A stretch of 64,000 bases of DNA from assembly GCA_024280775.1 (NCBI GenBank), contig JAJRPM010000008.1:62001-126000 (forward strand), read 5' to 3'. The stretch comes from Candidatus Zixiibacteriota bacterium. GTDB taxonomy: Bacteria; Zixibacteria; MSB-5A5; GN15; JACZUZ01. The translations under genes were made by a program, and so were the position numbers. How positions within the stretch are numbered: position 1 is the stretch's first letter; each line of letters opens with the position of its first letter. The notes beneath the pieces are model-generated. The model did no database searches. It saw only the letters and a list, made by a program, of their open reading frames with translations, and had not been told where the DNA came from. Below, piece after piece: positions 36,135-45,454 of the stretch.

Positions 36135-36336
36135 AAATACATTGACGTGGCCGAGAAAATTACTTGTCCACTAATGAAACACTAGGCAAAGTGATTCACA
36201 ATGTCCGAAAGAATACAAATAAACTTAGCGCGGAATAGTTTTCAAGAGCGAGAAACTACAGAAACTGCCGATAGGTAAGCATATACGAGTGGATAAACCA
36301 TTTGATAGAAGCTCACTATGAGCATGGAAGAGCGTC

Positions 36337-36918
36337 ATGGAAAAAAACAAATGCCATAATTGCGGAAAAGACACTGACGGATTAGTGAAGATTACCCAAA
36401 TCCGCGGTAGCCAGAAAAGCGTTGTGACATTCTGCCGCGAGTGCGCTTCGGAGATGGGTTTTCATAACCCTCTTGAACAAAACCCGTTTCCGTTAGCGAA
36501 AATCCTGGAGAGCATTGTAGACCAATCACTCTCACCGCTCGACGAAGAAGCCGCCGGAGTAGGATGTAAACAATGCGGCATGACATTCACTGAGTTTTCT
36601 CAGCAGGGAAGATTCGGTTGTGGCTCTTGCTATGAAGCATTCCGACCCAAACTAGAAGTAATACTACGCAAAATACATGGCAACAGCATGCATCGCGGCA
36701 AGCTTCCCAATTCACAGGACAGCGGGGTCATAAGCGTCCAGGAACAAGAGCGTTTAGAATCCGAATATCATCGCGCAATAGAATCCGAAGAATTCGAACG
36801 CGCCGCCGACCTGCGGGATCGCCTGCGTGAAATACGCGCCCAAGTAAAAGCCGCTTTGCAAAACGAAGAGGTTTCCAAGGAGGAACACCCCGAACCTAAT
36901 GGGGTAGATAAATCATGA
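36337..36918 (+). CDS. mcsA: McsA-like zinc/UVR activator protein
   Basis: The 193-residue partner of the McsB arginine kinase has four CxxC knuckles: C6/C9, C33/C36, C77/C80 and C95/C98. A UVR motif follows (about 138-172, LESEYHRAIESEEFERAADLRDRL). In Bacillus, McsA activates McsB and helps target proteins to ClpCP. The gene overlaps mcsB by 4 bases (ATGA) and clpC follows, the same order as in Firmicutes but without ctsR. The acidic C-terminal tail is short. Confidence 0.93.
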   Translation: MEKNKCHNCGKDTDGLVKITQIRGSQKSVVTFCRECASEMGFHNPLEQNPFPLAKILESIVDQSLSPLDEEAAGVGCKQCGMTFTEFSQQGRFGCGSCYEAFRPKLEVILRKIHGNSMHRGKLPNSQDSGVISVQEQERLESEYHRAIESEEFERAADLRDRLREIRAQVKAALQNEEVSKEEHPEPNGVDKS

Positions 36919-38000
36919 CACCTGTATTCGATGAAATGGCCAAACACCCGGCCTCATGGTTAACAGCTCCCGGACAACAAACCTCGGTGGTGCTTTCCTC
37001 ACGAGTCAGACTGGCGCGAAATATCCGTGGACTTCGCTATCCTAATTCAGCTGATAGTGACACCATGCAGAAAGTCGTCAACTATGTAGGCGCGGCAGTA
37101 GAAAGATCAACTTCTCTTTCCAGCGCCGGATACTTGAAATCCGATGACCTAAGTTCACTATCGCGAGACTTCCTGGTAGAGCGCCATTTGATTTCACCGA
37201 CTTTTCTCGATGACGATCCCAACAGAGCGCTATATATCGATGAAGACGAACGCACTTCTATCATGATAAATGAGGAAGACCATCTAAGAATGCAATCGAT
37301 GTATCCCGGCCTGCATCTCTACCGGGCCTTCGAGCGCGCCAATGAGTTAGACAATGATCTGTGTAGTTCGTTGGAAATAGATTATGACCCGGACTTTGGT
37401 TTCTTAACCGCCTGTCCCACCAATGTAGGAACCGGCATGCGCGCTTCGGTGCTAATACATTTACCCGGCTTGGTTCTAACTGGCGAAATAGATGATGTAA
37501 TCGCGCGTATTTCAAAACTCGGATTAGTGGTAAGAGGATTCTACGGCGAAGGTTCTGATGTGCTTGGAAATCTGTTCCAAATCTCCAACCAAACAACATT
37601 AGGAGCCTCAGAAAACGAGATACTCAAAAGCATCGAGTCGATTACCGAAACCATCATAACCGATGAAGACGCGGCGCGTAATCGATTAGTAGAAGAAGCC
37701 GAAAACCAAATCGACGACAAAGTCTGGCGCGCATACGGCATTCTCAAGTACGCCCGATCGCTAACCTCCGAAGAAGTAATGAATATGCTATCGGCGGTTC
37801 GCTTTGGTGTTGCTCTGGGAAGAGTGTCGTTCATTGATTTAGATCAGATAAACGAGATGTTACTTCTATCACAACCTGCGCATTTACAGATGTACTATGG
37901 CGAAGAGATGGACCAGTCCAGGCGTGATGCAGTGCGCGCGGAAATGGTTCGTGAGCGGTTAAGAATGAGCGATCGACGTAGAGAACCCGAGGGGAGCTAA
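36915..38000 (+). CDS. mcsB: Protein arginine kinase McsB
   Basis: The 361-residue ATP:guanido phosphotransferase phosphorylates arginines on proteins to mark them for ClpC. It has SSRVRLARNIRGLRYP near the N-terminus and the catalytic CPTNVGTGMRAS with Cys167, the same number as in the Bacillus enzyme. A C-terminal RRDAVRAEMVRERL matches the RDxxRA phosphoarginine-binding allosteric motif. It is complete and overlaps mcsA, with clpC 201 bases downstream of its stop. This is firm evidence for phosphoarginine-based quality control here. Confidence 0.96.
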   Translation: MTPVFDEMAKHPASWLTAPGQQTSVVLSSRVRLARNIRGLRYPNSADSDTMQKVVNYVGAAVERSTSLSSAGYLKSDDLSSLSRDFLVERHLISPTFLDDDPNRALYIDEDERTSIMINEEDHLRMQSMYPGLHLYRAFERANELDNDLCSSLEIDYDPDFGFLTACPTNVGTGMRASVLIHLPGLVLTGEIDDVIARISKLGLVVRGFYGEGSDVLGNLFQISNQTTLGASENEILKSIESITETIITDEDAARNRLVEEAENQIDDKVWRAYGILKYARSLTSEEVMNMLSAVRFGVALGRVSFIDLDQINEMLLLSQPAHLQMYYGEEMDQSRRDAVRAEMVRERLRMSDRRREPEGS

Positions 38001-38201
38001 CAGATTCATCAAACTTTCGGCTGTTAAATTTGTATAACAAATGTGTTCGTTACACACGTAAGTGCAAGTTCAACAGTCACAAGCAAGTGTTGCAAAAGAC
38101 GATTATCACCTGACGGACAACCAGGCGCGGAAATTATTTCTGTTGTATGAATGAACCTGAAGCGCTATTTTTTGTTAGAAAGATTGGAAGGAAGTTACGA
38201 C

Positions 38202-40700
38202 ATGAATGAGATGTTCACAGAAATGGCGCGAAAATCAATCGAGTATGCCCGTGATGAGGCGGCTCGCTTGCGTCACGATTACATCGGGACAGAACATTTG
38301 CTCCTCGGGTTGATTCGCTTAGGCGAAGGACGTTCCGCTGAAGTCTTAGCCAATCTCGGATTGGACCTGATGGACCTCAAAACTTCTATTGAAGATGTAG
38401 TGCAACCCTCCGGCGGAACCATGACTATCGGCCAGTTGCCGCTAACCGCCCGCGCCAAGAAAACGCTGGAAGTCTCAGGTCAGGAAGCCCGCGCGCTAAA
38501 ATCCAAAGACATCGACACTGAGCATATTCTGCTGGCGCTTCTCAAGGACGAAGAAGGCATCGCCGCGCAAGTGCTTTCGATGTTTGAAATCGACTACAAA
38601 GAAGCCTATGAAGAGCTGAAGAATATCCAAAACGGCAAGCCTTCATCGTTCAAGAAAAAACGCAAAAAATCAAAAACCCCGGCGCTGGATCACTTCGGAC
38701 GTGACCTGACCGAGCTTGCGCGACGCGGAAGACTAGACCCAATCATCGGCCGCGAAACCGAAATCGAACGTGTCTCACAAATCCTGTCACGTCGCAAAAA
38801 GAACAATCCTGTGCTTATAGGTGAGCCAGGAGTGGGTAAAACCGCCATCGCCGAAGGACTGGCCCAACGAATCATTGAGAACAAAGTCCCACAGACACTC
38901 GAAGGAAAAAGAGTTGTCACACTGGACATGGCCTCACTTGTCGCCGGTACAAAATATCGAGGACAATTTGAAGAGCGCCTAAAATCAGTAATGAATGAAA
39001 TCGTCAACTCCAGAGATGTTATTATCTTTATTGACGAGCTACACACAATTGTAGGAGCAGGTGGAGCCGAGGGTTCACTCGATGCCTCGAATATCTTCAA
39101 ACCTGCCCTATCACGTGGCGAGTTACAATGCATCGGCGCTACAACTCTAAACGAATATCGCAAGTTCATCGAAAAAGACGGCGCCCTCGACAGACGTTTC
39201 CAAACTGTAACTGTCGAACAGCCGACCGAAGAAGACACCATCAAGATCCTCAAAGGCCTGCGCGCCAGGTATGAGGACCATCACAAGATCATAATCTCTG
39301 ATGAAGCAATCGAATCTGCGGTAAAGCTTTCGACTCGTTACATCAGTAGTAAGTTCCAACCGGATAAATCAATTGACTTAATAGATGAAGCCGGAGCGCG
39401 GGCGCATTTGTCTTCCTATACCAAGCCCGAAGAATTTGCGGAAATCGAATCACGTATCGTCGAGATTCAAACCAAAAAAGAACAAGCGGTCAAAAACCAG
39501 GCGTTCGAAACAGCCGCCCAGTTGCGTGATGAGTTGAAATCCGAACGGGAGAGACTCGTCGATTTGCAACGCGAATGGGAAGAGCAACGCGAAGAGAAGA
39601 AGACTGTGCTCTCAAGCGAGGACATAGCCGCGGTGCTGTCACAAATCACCGGCATACCTCTGTTCCGACTTGAAGAGAAAGAATCCAAACGCCTACTGCG
39701 CATGGAAGACGAACTCAAGAAACGCCTGGTCGGACAAGAAGAGGCTATCGAGGCAGTCAGTAGAGCAATTCGCCGCGCACGTTCAGGACTAGGTGACCCG
39801 CGTCGTCCTATCGGCTCATTTGTATTCCTCGGCCCAACCGGCGTAGGAAAGACCGAACTGGCGCGCACACTAGCAGAGTTCCTCTTCGAGGACCCCGAGT
39901 CACTGATTCGCGTCGATATGTCCGAGTACATGGAGAAATTCGCTGTTAGTCGTTTGACTGGAGCGCCTCCGGGATATGTTGGATACGAAGAGGGCGGCCA
40001 GCTCACTGAAAAAGTGCGTCGTAAACCTTATTCAGTTGTGCTACTAGATGAAATCGAAAAAGCGCATCCGGAAGTATTCAATATTCTCTTGCAACTTCTC
40101 GATGATGGACACATCACCGACAGTTTCGGCAGAAAAGTAGATTTCAAAAACACAGTCATCATCATGACCTCCAATGTTGGCACACGCCAAATAGGTCAAA
40201 GCAAGACTGTTGGTTTTGAAAACCAGGATGCAGAGCACGACTATGAAAACGTCAAGAAGCGCGTAACCGAAGAACTCAAAAAACTCTTCAACCCCGAACT
40301 TCTGAACCGTATCGACGAGACCATAATTTTCCACAGCTTGGAATTGAGCCATATCAAACAGATAGTAGATATTCTCTTAGTAGATATCGCCAAACGTCTC
40401 GCCGATAAGGGTATCAGTTTCAACCTATCAGAAGACGCCAAAGTGTTCCTGGCGAAAGTCGGCTACGATCCGGCCTATGGCGCCAGACCTCTCAAGCGCG
40501 CTTTGCAGAGATACCTTGAAGATCCGCTCTCCGAGGAAATCCTGCGCGGCCAGTATGCCGGCGATGTCGATCTGATTGTCGGGGTCGACAAGGAAAATGA
40601 AAAGCTGACTTTCAGCTTCTCAAAAGGCGAATCTGATACTTCTGAGACCGGCGACGAAGCCGGAGCGACAGATATTCCGGAAACTATTGCCAAACGATAA
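38202..40700 (+). CDS. clpC: ClpC ATP-dependent unfoldase
   Basis: The 832-residue HSP100 unfoldase has an N-domain with two Clp repeats (about 3-145), AAA-1 with Walker A GEPGVGKT (about 207) and IIFIDELHT, a UVR-containing middle domain (about 425-460), and AAA-2 with GPTGVGKTE (about 544). A VGF ClpP-docking loop sits near 670. The ATG at 38202 follows GGAAGGA at 9 bases; an upstream in-frame ATG at 38151 adds 17 non-conserved residues. With McsA and McsB upstream it should deliver arginine-phosphorylated proteins to ClpP, which is not in this window. No CtsR-type operator is visible. Confidence 0.97.
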   Translation: MNEMFTEMARKSIEYARDEAARLRHDYIGTEHLLLGLIRLGEGRSAEVLANLGLDLMDLKTSIEDVVQPSGGTMTIGQLPLTARAKKTLEVSGQEARALKSKDIDTEHILLALLKDEEGIAAQVLSMFEIDYKEAYEELKNIQNGKPSSFKKKRKKSKTPALDHFGRDLTELARRGRLDPIIGRETEIERVSQILSRRKKNNPVLIGEPGVGKTAIAEGLAQRIIENKVPQTLEGKRVVTLDMASLVAGTKYRGQFEERLKSVMNEIVNSRDVIIFIDELHTIVGAGGAEGSLDASNIFKPALSRGELQCIGATTLNEYRKFIEKDGALDRRFQTVTVEQPTEEDTIKILKGLRARYEDHHKIIISDEAIESAVKLSTRYISSKFQPDKSIDLIDEAGARAHLSSYTKPEEFAEIESRIVEIQTKKEQAVKNQAFETAAQLRDELKSERERLVDLQREWEEQREEKKTVLSSEDIAAVLSQITGIPLFRLEEKESKRLLRMEDELKKRLVGQEEAIEAVSRAIRRARSGLGDPRRPIGSFVFLGPTGVGKTELARTLAEFLFEDPESLIRVDMSEYMEKFAVSRLTGAPPGYVGYEEGGQLTEKVRRKPYSVVLLDEIEKAHPEVFNILLQLLDDGHITDSFGRKVDFKNTVIIMTSNVGTRQIGQSKTVGFENQDAEHDYENVKKRVTEELKKLFNPELLNRIDETIIFHSLELSHIKQIVDILLVDIAKRLADKGISFNLSEDAKVFLAKVGYDPAYGARPLKRALQRYLEDPLSEEILRGQYAGDVDLIVGVDKENEKLTFSFSKGESDTSETGDEAGATDIPETIAKR

Positions 40701-40721
40701 CTAGCTGTATAGCAATACATT

Positions 40722-40758
40722 AGCTCTCCATTGCCGATATCGGCAGTGGAGAGCTTCT
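40722..40758 (+). terminator. 34-bp near-perfect palindrome after clpC
   Basis: AGCTCTCCA and TGGAGAGCT flank the perfect inner palindrome TGCCGATATCGGCA, followed by TCTTATTT. It lies 22 bases after the clpC stop and fits a terminator, though the T-run is weak. Confidence 0.65.
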
Positions 40759-40965
40759 TATTTGGGTCAGCTTCACCATCCCTAAAATCACTCTTCTCAA
40801 GAATATTCTTGTCCTGAGAACTGGATTCACTGCTTGCCAAACCGATAATTTAGCGTATATTAGTCGACTCTCAGCTAGGACCGCTGATTCACCGCGGGGT
40901 TAGGCTAGGGAGACTAGAACTAGATTGATTATTAGCAGAAAAGTTGAATTAGGAAAGATTGCAGT

Positions 40966-41217
40966 ATGGCTCATAAAAAAGGTGTAGGTTCATCCCGCAA
41001 CGGTCGCGATTCAAACGGCCAGCGACGAGGCGTCAAAGTTTATGGCGGACAGGCAATCCCTGCCGGCTCAATCATTGTCCGTCAATGCGGCACAAAGATT
41101 CATCCGGGTGTCAACGTCGGAATCGGAAGTGACAACACTCTCTCCGCAAAAATCACTGGTGTGGTGAAATACGAAACACGCGGTGGTAGCCGAAAATTCG
41201 CCTCAGTGTATCCCTAA
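40966..41217 (+). CDS. rpmA: Ribosomal protein bL27
   Basis: The 83-residue large-subunit protein starts directly with [20 protein letters not shown], so no cleavable N-terminal extension of the Firmicutes type. It continues with [19 protein letters not shown] and GSDNTLSA. It lies near the peptidyl-transferase centre. The gene usually follows rplU; here it stands alone with clpC upstream and its own terminator downstream. Ribosome site AGGAAAG. Confidence 0.98.
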   Translation: MAHKKGVGSSRNGRDSNGQRRGVKVYGGQAIPAGSIIVRQCGTKIHPGVNVGIGSDNTLSAKITGVVKYETRGGSRKFASVYP

Positions 41218-41609
41218 GCGATACGCTCAAGTAAATAGTTATTTCTAAAGCCCGCATTAACCTGCGGGCTTTTTTCGTTTTGGTTGTTACAGTGGGAGAT
41301 AGTCTGAAATGATTAGCTCGAAGATGCTACGTTAAGTTTGGTAGCATTGGAACCAAGCCCAAAAGCAGAAGCGCGCACAAACGCATCGCCAAAGCTGTTC
41401 TCTATTGAGATCCTTGGTAAGAATGCACTGCGCTACAGCTGTCAGACTCTGTTAAGTTCCACATTGAACGACTCAGTCACAAGCAACCCCCTAGTGGACA
41501 GCGACGACTATTATCTCTATCATCAAAGAACAAAGGCCGCAAACAACCGCGGCGAATCGATCAACAAACAGGGCCAAGAAATCAGACTCTGTCTTAACAG
41601 GACATAACC
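41218..41609 (+). other. Spacer between rpmA and aspartase gene
   Basis: The 392-bp region begins with the rpmA terminator. A 90-codon frame (41338-41607) running into the next gene has no ribosome site and no family resemblance, so I treat it as noncoding. CAGACTCTGT occurs twice (about 41441 and 41583). AGGA at about 41600 serves the next start. Confidence 0.45.
41247..41277 (+). terminator. Terminator after rpmA
   Basis: AGCCCGCA and TGCGGGCT form an 8-bp stem with a 6-nt loop, followed by TTTTTCGTTTT. Confidence 0.93.
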
Positions 41610-43055
41610 ATGGCTACCAAGAAAACCACCAAGAAACAGACTCGTAAAACCAGCAAGAAGACCTACCGCATCGAATCCGACTCGATGGGTGAAATGAAAA
41701 TCCCGACCGACGCCTACTATGGCGCCCAAACCGCCCGGGCTGTCGAAAATTTCCAAATCTCCGGCCAAAAACCGCATGAGCGTTTCGTATGGGCCGGCCT
41801 GCAATTGAAAAAAGCCACCGCAACTGTAAACGGCGCCCTCGGAACCATCGGCAAAAAACAAGCCAAAGCCATAATCAGCGCCGCCGACGAAGCCCTAACC
41901 GGAAAATTCACAGACTCCTTTGTAGTCGATATCTACCAGGCCGGGGCCGGTACAAGCCACCACATGAACCTAAACGAAGTGCTAGCCAACCGCGCCAATG
42001 AATTACTCGGAGTAAGAAAACGCGGCTCCTACACGCAAGTGCATCCCAATGACCACGTAAACTTCGGCCAGTCCACCAACGACGTAATCCCCACCTGCAT
42101 CCGTTTGGCAACATTATCACTGGCGCAAGAGCTAATCACCGAAGGAACAGCGCTGGCAAAATCATTCCGCAAAAAAGCCAAAAAGTTCGATGCAATCTTC
42201 AAATCCGGCCGCACCCACTGGCAGGACGCAACTCCAGTAACCCTTGGACAGGAATGGGGCGCCTACGCCACCGCTGTCGAAAAGCTAATTGCCGGAGTTA
42301 AGGCCACACTTCCGGAATTACAAGAAATCGGTCTCGGCGGAACCGCGGTAGGCACCGGCATCAACAGCCACCCGAAATACCGCAAAGCAGTAGCCGCCCA
42401 ATTACAAAAACAAACCAAACTGGGAATCAAACCCGCCCGGGATTACTTTGAGCGCATGCAATCACTAGCGCCCTTCGTCGCTGTCTCCGGCGCCCTCAGA
42501 AACCTGGCGCAGGACGTATCGCGCATTGCCAATGACCTACGCCTGCTTTCCTCCGGACCAAATGTTGGACTCGCCGAAATCAAACTACCGACTGTCCAAC
42601 CCGGCTCTTCAATTATGCCTGGCAAAGTCAATCCCGTAATCGCCGAGATGACCAACATGATTTGCTTCCAAATTCTCGGCAATGATCAGGCCATCCTGTG
42701 GGCCGCGCAAGCCGGCCAAATGGAGCTAAACGTAATGATGCCTCTAATCGCCTGGACCCTCCCGCAGTCATTCACCATCATGACCAATTGCCTGCGCACT
42801 CTAAACGAAAAATGCATCAAAGGCGTAGTAGCCAACAAAGAAGCCTGCCTGCGCTACGCGATGACCACCAGCTCACTAGTAACAGTCCTAAACCCAATAA
42901 TAGGATACCGCAAAGCCGCCGAAGTATTCAAACGCTCCCTATCCACCGGCCAACCAATCCCAGAAGTAATAGTGTCAATGGGATTGATGACACCCGCCGA
43001 AGTGAAGAAGGTCTTGGACTTGAAAAAGATGGTGAAGCCGGGGGTGGCGAAATAA
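41610..43055 (+). CDS. aspA: Aspartate ammonia-lyase (fumarase/aspartase family) with basic N-terminal tail
   Basis: The 481-residue class II fumarase/aspartase-superfamily lyase carries the signature GSSIMPGKVNPV. Several residues favour aspartase over fumarase: AGAGTSHHMN (aspartases read GTSxNMN, fumarases SGTQSNMN), QSTND rather than QSSND, and VNPVIAEM after the signature. GRTHWQDATP and GGTAVGTGI look fumarase-like, so some doubt remains. The reaction would be aspartate to fumarate plus ammonia. An 18-residue Lys/Thr-rich tail precedes the homologous start (RIESDSMGEMKIP); no Met lies closer, so the tail is real. AGGA precedes the ATG. Confidence 0.88.
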   Translation: MATKKTTKKQTRKTSKKTYRIESDSMGEMKIPTDAYYGAQTARAVENFQISGQKPHERFVWAGLQLKKATATVNGALGTIGKKQAKAIISAADEALTGKFTDSFVVDIYQAGAGTSHHMNLNEVLANRANELLGVRKRGSYTQVHPNDHVNFGQSTNDVIPTCIRLATLSLAQELITEGTALAKSFRKKAKKFDAIFKSGRTHWQDATPVTLGQEWGAYATAVEKLIAGVKATLPELQEIGLGGTAVGTGINSHPKYRKAVAAQLQKQTKLGIKPARDYFERMQSLAPFVAVSGALRNLAQDVSRIANDLRLLSSGPNVGLAEIKLPTVQPGSSIMPGKVNPVIAEMTNMICFQILGNDQAILWAAQAGQMELNVMMPLIAWTLPQSFTIMTNCLRTLNEKCIKGVVANKEACLRYAMTTSSLVTVLNPIIGYRKAAEVFKRSLSTGQPIPEVIVSMGLMTPAEVKKVLDLKKMVKPGVAK

Positions 43056-43709
43056 ATGCAACCAGGTACCATTGAGACATATCCGAATGCTTACCATGTA
43101 CTCATTCATGACGCCGATTACATCATCTCATTGGCAGAAAAGGCAGAAACAGGAGAATTCAAGGATGAACACGCGAAGACAAGGTTTTCTCGCAATGCGA
43201 TTCTTCTACTCATACTATCGACAGAAGCCTTAGCAAATCGAATAGTGAATTTGTTCGCAAGGGGCGATGTAAGAGAGATAATTACTAGAAATGAGAAATC
43301 ACTGAGCTTTCTCGATAAACTCATACTAACAATGTCATCAAACGATGTTGAACGTGCAGAAGAGCTTCACCCCGATTTGGAACCGTGGCTCTACCTAAAA
43401 ACTCTCAAGAACATTCGTAATCAATTGGTGCATCCAAACGAAAACTTTCCAGTCTACTACACTATGCAGAGTGACAAGTCTTTGCACTTTAGTATTCCAG
43501 AGAATGAAATGAAGCGATTGAAAATCAAGAATTCAGATAGGTTTTATAAAGGACTCGACATACCGAAAGATCCGTACGGACTGTTGCCAATTCATGCAAA
43601 GCGAATTCGTAAGGTTGTACAAGATATTGAGGTTCAGGTAAGAGAGATTTTCCAACACGTGGCCGCGGATCCGACGTGGCCTACTCATGATATATTCCGG
43701 AACTGTTGA
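43056..43709 (+). CDS. Hypothetical protein with HEPN-like RxxxxH motif
   Basis: The 217-residue helical protein starts on the base after the aspartase stop codon. It has an early helix ILLLILSTEALANRIVNLFARG and, about residue 120, the motif RNQLVHPNENF, matching the Rx4H of HEPN domains (RNases or nucleotidyltransferase partners). Composition is more AT-rich than the lyase gene, suggesting separate origin. There is no partner nucleotidyltransferase or toxin-antitoxin mate next to it. HEPN assignment is tentative. Confidence 0.72.
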   Translation: MQPGTIETYPNAYHVLIHDADYIISLAEKAETGEFKDEHAKTRFSRNAILLLILSTEALANRIVNLFARGDVREIITRNEKSLSFLDKLILTMSSNDVERAEELHPDLEPWLYLKTLKNIRNQLVHPNENFPVYYTMQSDKSLHFSIPENEMKRLKIKNSDRFYKGLDIPKDPYGLLPIHAKRIRKVVQDIEVQVREIFQHVAADPTWPTHDIFRNC

Positions 43710-43735
43710 ACTTAATGACTTGAAGAACTAAACAT

Positions 43736-43764
43736 CATTCCCACGCAGGTGGGAATCTAGGCAA
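43736..43764. repeat. Short hairpin repeat CATTCCCACG...GGTGGGAATCTAGG
   Basis: ATTCCCAC pairs with GTGGGAAT around a short loop. This is a fuller version of the fragment at 24421-24446. Confidence 0.6.
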
Positions 43765-43796
43765 CTCAGAAAGAAAAACCGTAAGAAAAAAACCTA

Positions 43797-44276
43797 ATGC
43801 AAGCCAAAACAACATTCCAAAAACTATTCTTCGGAATTATCTTTGCTGTCACTATCATGACATTTATCAAAATGTATGTAGTGCACAAACAAAATCTTGC
43901 GCAAAAGGACTGTGTCACACGCACAAGAGTACTGCTGGACTACATTACTACCGGTGAAACCAAACAGGACTTCCTGCTCTGGCCTTTCAAGCAATCAACA
44001 GTTGATTCAGCAAAAGTAATTCTGGATTGGTGGGAAAACGGAGCAGTGTTCCATGACTACGAAAAAGTCACAACTGACACATCAATCTCCGAACAAATCG
44101 CAATCACCTACGACCCGCAAAGATGGAAAAACGACACCCTAAGCGTCGAACTACACAAAGCCCAAATAACAGTAAACTGGCACAAGAACACAATCAAAGG
44201 CGCCTGGCGAACCTCACTAAGAATCAGCAAAATCACCTCAGAAGAACACAAGAAGAAGCAACAGCAACAATCGTAG
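43797..44276 (+). CDS. Small single-pass membrane protein, unknown
   Basis: The 159-residue protein has one N-terminal membrane helix (about 10-28) and a polar extracytoplasmic domain, ending in a Lys/Gln-rich tail (KKKQQQQS). I recognise no family. The stop codon lies inside the repeat that starts at 44273, so the tail may have been set by repeat insertion. No clear ribosome site precedes the ATG. Confidence 0.6.
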   Translation: MQAKTTFQKLFFGIIFAVTIMTFIKMYVVHKQNLAQKDCVTRTRVLLDYITTGETKQDFLLWPFKQSTVDSAKVILDWWENGAVFHDYEKVTTDTSISEQIAITYDPQRWKNDTLSVELHKAQITVNWHKNTIKGAWRTSLRISKITSEEHKKKQQQQS

Positions 44277-44358
44277 TGGCGGGGCTTGCCCCGCCTTGAT
44301 TGCAAAAGAGCAACAGTATCGCATATCCGTTACAAGGCGCCCCAAGGGACGCCACTAC
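44273..44358. repeat. Palindromic repeat GTAGTGGCGGGGCTTGCCCC type
   Basis: Outer arms GTAGTGGC and GCCACTAC enclose a GGCGGGGCTTGCCCCGCC hairpin and the sequence AAGGCGCCCCAAGGGACG. It lies between convergent genes and could act as a two-way terminator. Confidence 0.8.
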
Positions 44359-44367
44359 GAGAGTTCT

Positions 44368-45099
44368 TCATTTCCCCGGCCGAGTAACACAATACTCCTC
44401 GCCAGTCCAATAGAAAACAGTGCGAATAGTAGTAGGCTTACGATTCACCAGCCCGCCGCCACCTACAATCGAAGTCACTACAACTTCGAGAATCCCGTCA
44501 GGCGCCGAACCGGTGTCAGTCACCTCAACTTTCGTCATCGCCTGGAAATATGGATTCAAAGTGTCGCTGCAGGGCGCAAGTGTCACCACCGAATCCGGGT
44601 TTGCATCAGACGGCCAGCGCCAAATCTGCACCCGATTCCAATTTCCCGCGCCGCCGCCTCTGGAAACAGAACGACTGGAAACCACAATCTCCTCGCGCTC
44701 ATCGCCGTTAATATCTGTGGCATAGAAATAATCAATATGCCCCTCAATAGGCTCACTAACCCAAATCAACCCCGAATCCTCACCACGAGCCGGATCAACA
44801 ACCACCATCACCGAGCTTTTCCGGTTTGAAGCAAAATTCAAATACAGTGATTGACCGGTAGAATCCAGCGCAAAGAGAGCGTCATCATCAGCGAGCATCG
44901 GGGCCGGGTACTCTTTCTTCAAAGAATCCGGCAGATATTTGGCGATAGCGGAAATATCCAGGAAGCTACGATGTGTCTGTGTGGCAACGTCTTGTGAGGG
45001 GAGCAAGACCGCAAGCGCGCATAAAGCCAGTCCCAATCCAACTTGTGTAGCAATCTGAAACATTCGCAGGCGCAAGCAATTCGGTTTATCTTTTGACAT
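44368..45099 (-). CDS. Exported FG-GAP-like repeat protein, unknown
   Basis: The 243-residue protein has a membrane or signal segment (about 18-33). A region with a calcium-loop-like motif DINGDEREEIVVSSRS and a second related stretch (APDGILEVVVTSIVGG) resembles single blades of FG-GAP/VCBS repeats. It is too short for a full propeller. It is probably periplasmic or surface-located; the function is unknown. Confidence 0.65.
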   Translation of the reverse strand: MSKDKPNCLRLRMFQIATQVGLGLALCALAVLLPSQDVATQTHRSFLDISAIAKYLPDSLKKEYPAPMLADDDALFALDSTGQSLYLNFASNRKSSVMVVVDPARGEDSGLIWVSEPIEGHIDYFYATDINGDEREEIVVSSRSVSRGGGAGNWNRVQIWRWPSDANPDSVVTLAPCSDTLNPYFQAMTKVEVTDTGSAPDGILEVVVTSIVGGGGLVNRKPTTIRTVFYWTGEEYCVTRPGK

Positions 45100-45454
45100 G
45101 CTGCAATGTATCTGAAATCGCGGTTGTCGTCAATCGCAAAAGCGCGGCAATCAATGGGGCAAGTATTACAAGAATCGTATCGAGAATCACAATGAAGAAT
45201 CATCAACAACAAGCCGATAACATAAACAGGCGCTGAAAGAATCCCTGTAATTATCGCTTCATAAGTGTCTAAGAAACCAGCGTGGTTGAAACGTAAGAAC
45301 ATAGAAGCGTAAGAAAACAATTGACGAATCACCTGTCACATGCTAAGTTAATCACTAGAGAAGTAAGCGCCGCGCATACACACACGTATACACACAATTG
45401 ATAAATCATGCTCACTAGTGACACTCGATACACTAATTGGCCTAACAACGAATC
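45100..45454 (+). other. Spacer upstream of rnhB
   Basis: This 355-bp spacer lies between divergent genes. The best promoter-like pair for rnhB is TTGACG (45321-45326) with TAAGTT (45344-45349), 17 bp apart. A short CA-rich stretch (ACACACACGTATACACACA) lies near 45380. No gene is seen. Confidence 0.4.

Noticed and set aside
38001-38201. CtsR or heat-shock operator upstream of clpC
   Set aside because: No GGTCAAA direct repeat and no CIRCE inverted repeat (TTAGCACTC) is present.
41338-41607. 90-codon frame upstream of the aspartase gene
   Set aside because: No ribosome site or domain; composition resembles noncoding spacer and it ends on the next gene's ribosome site.
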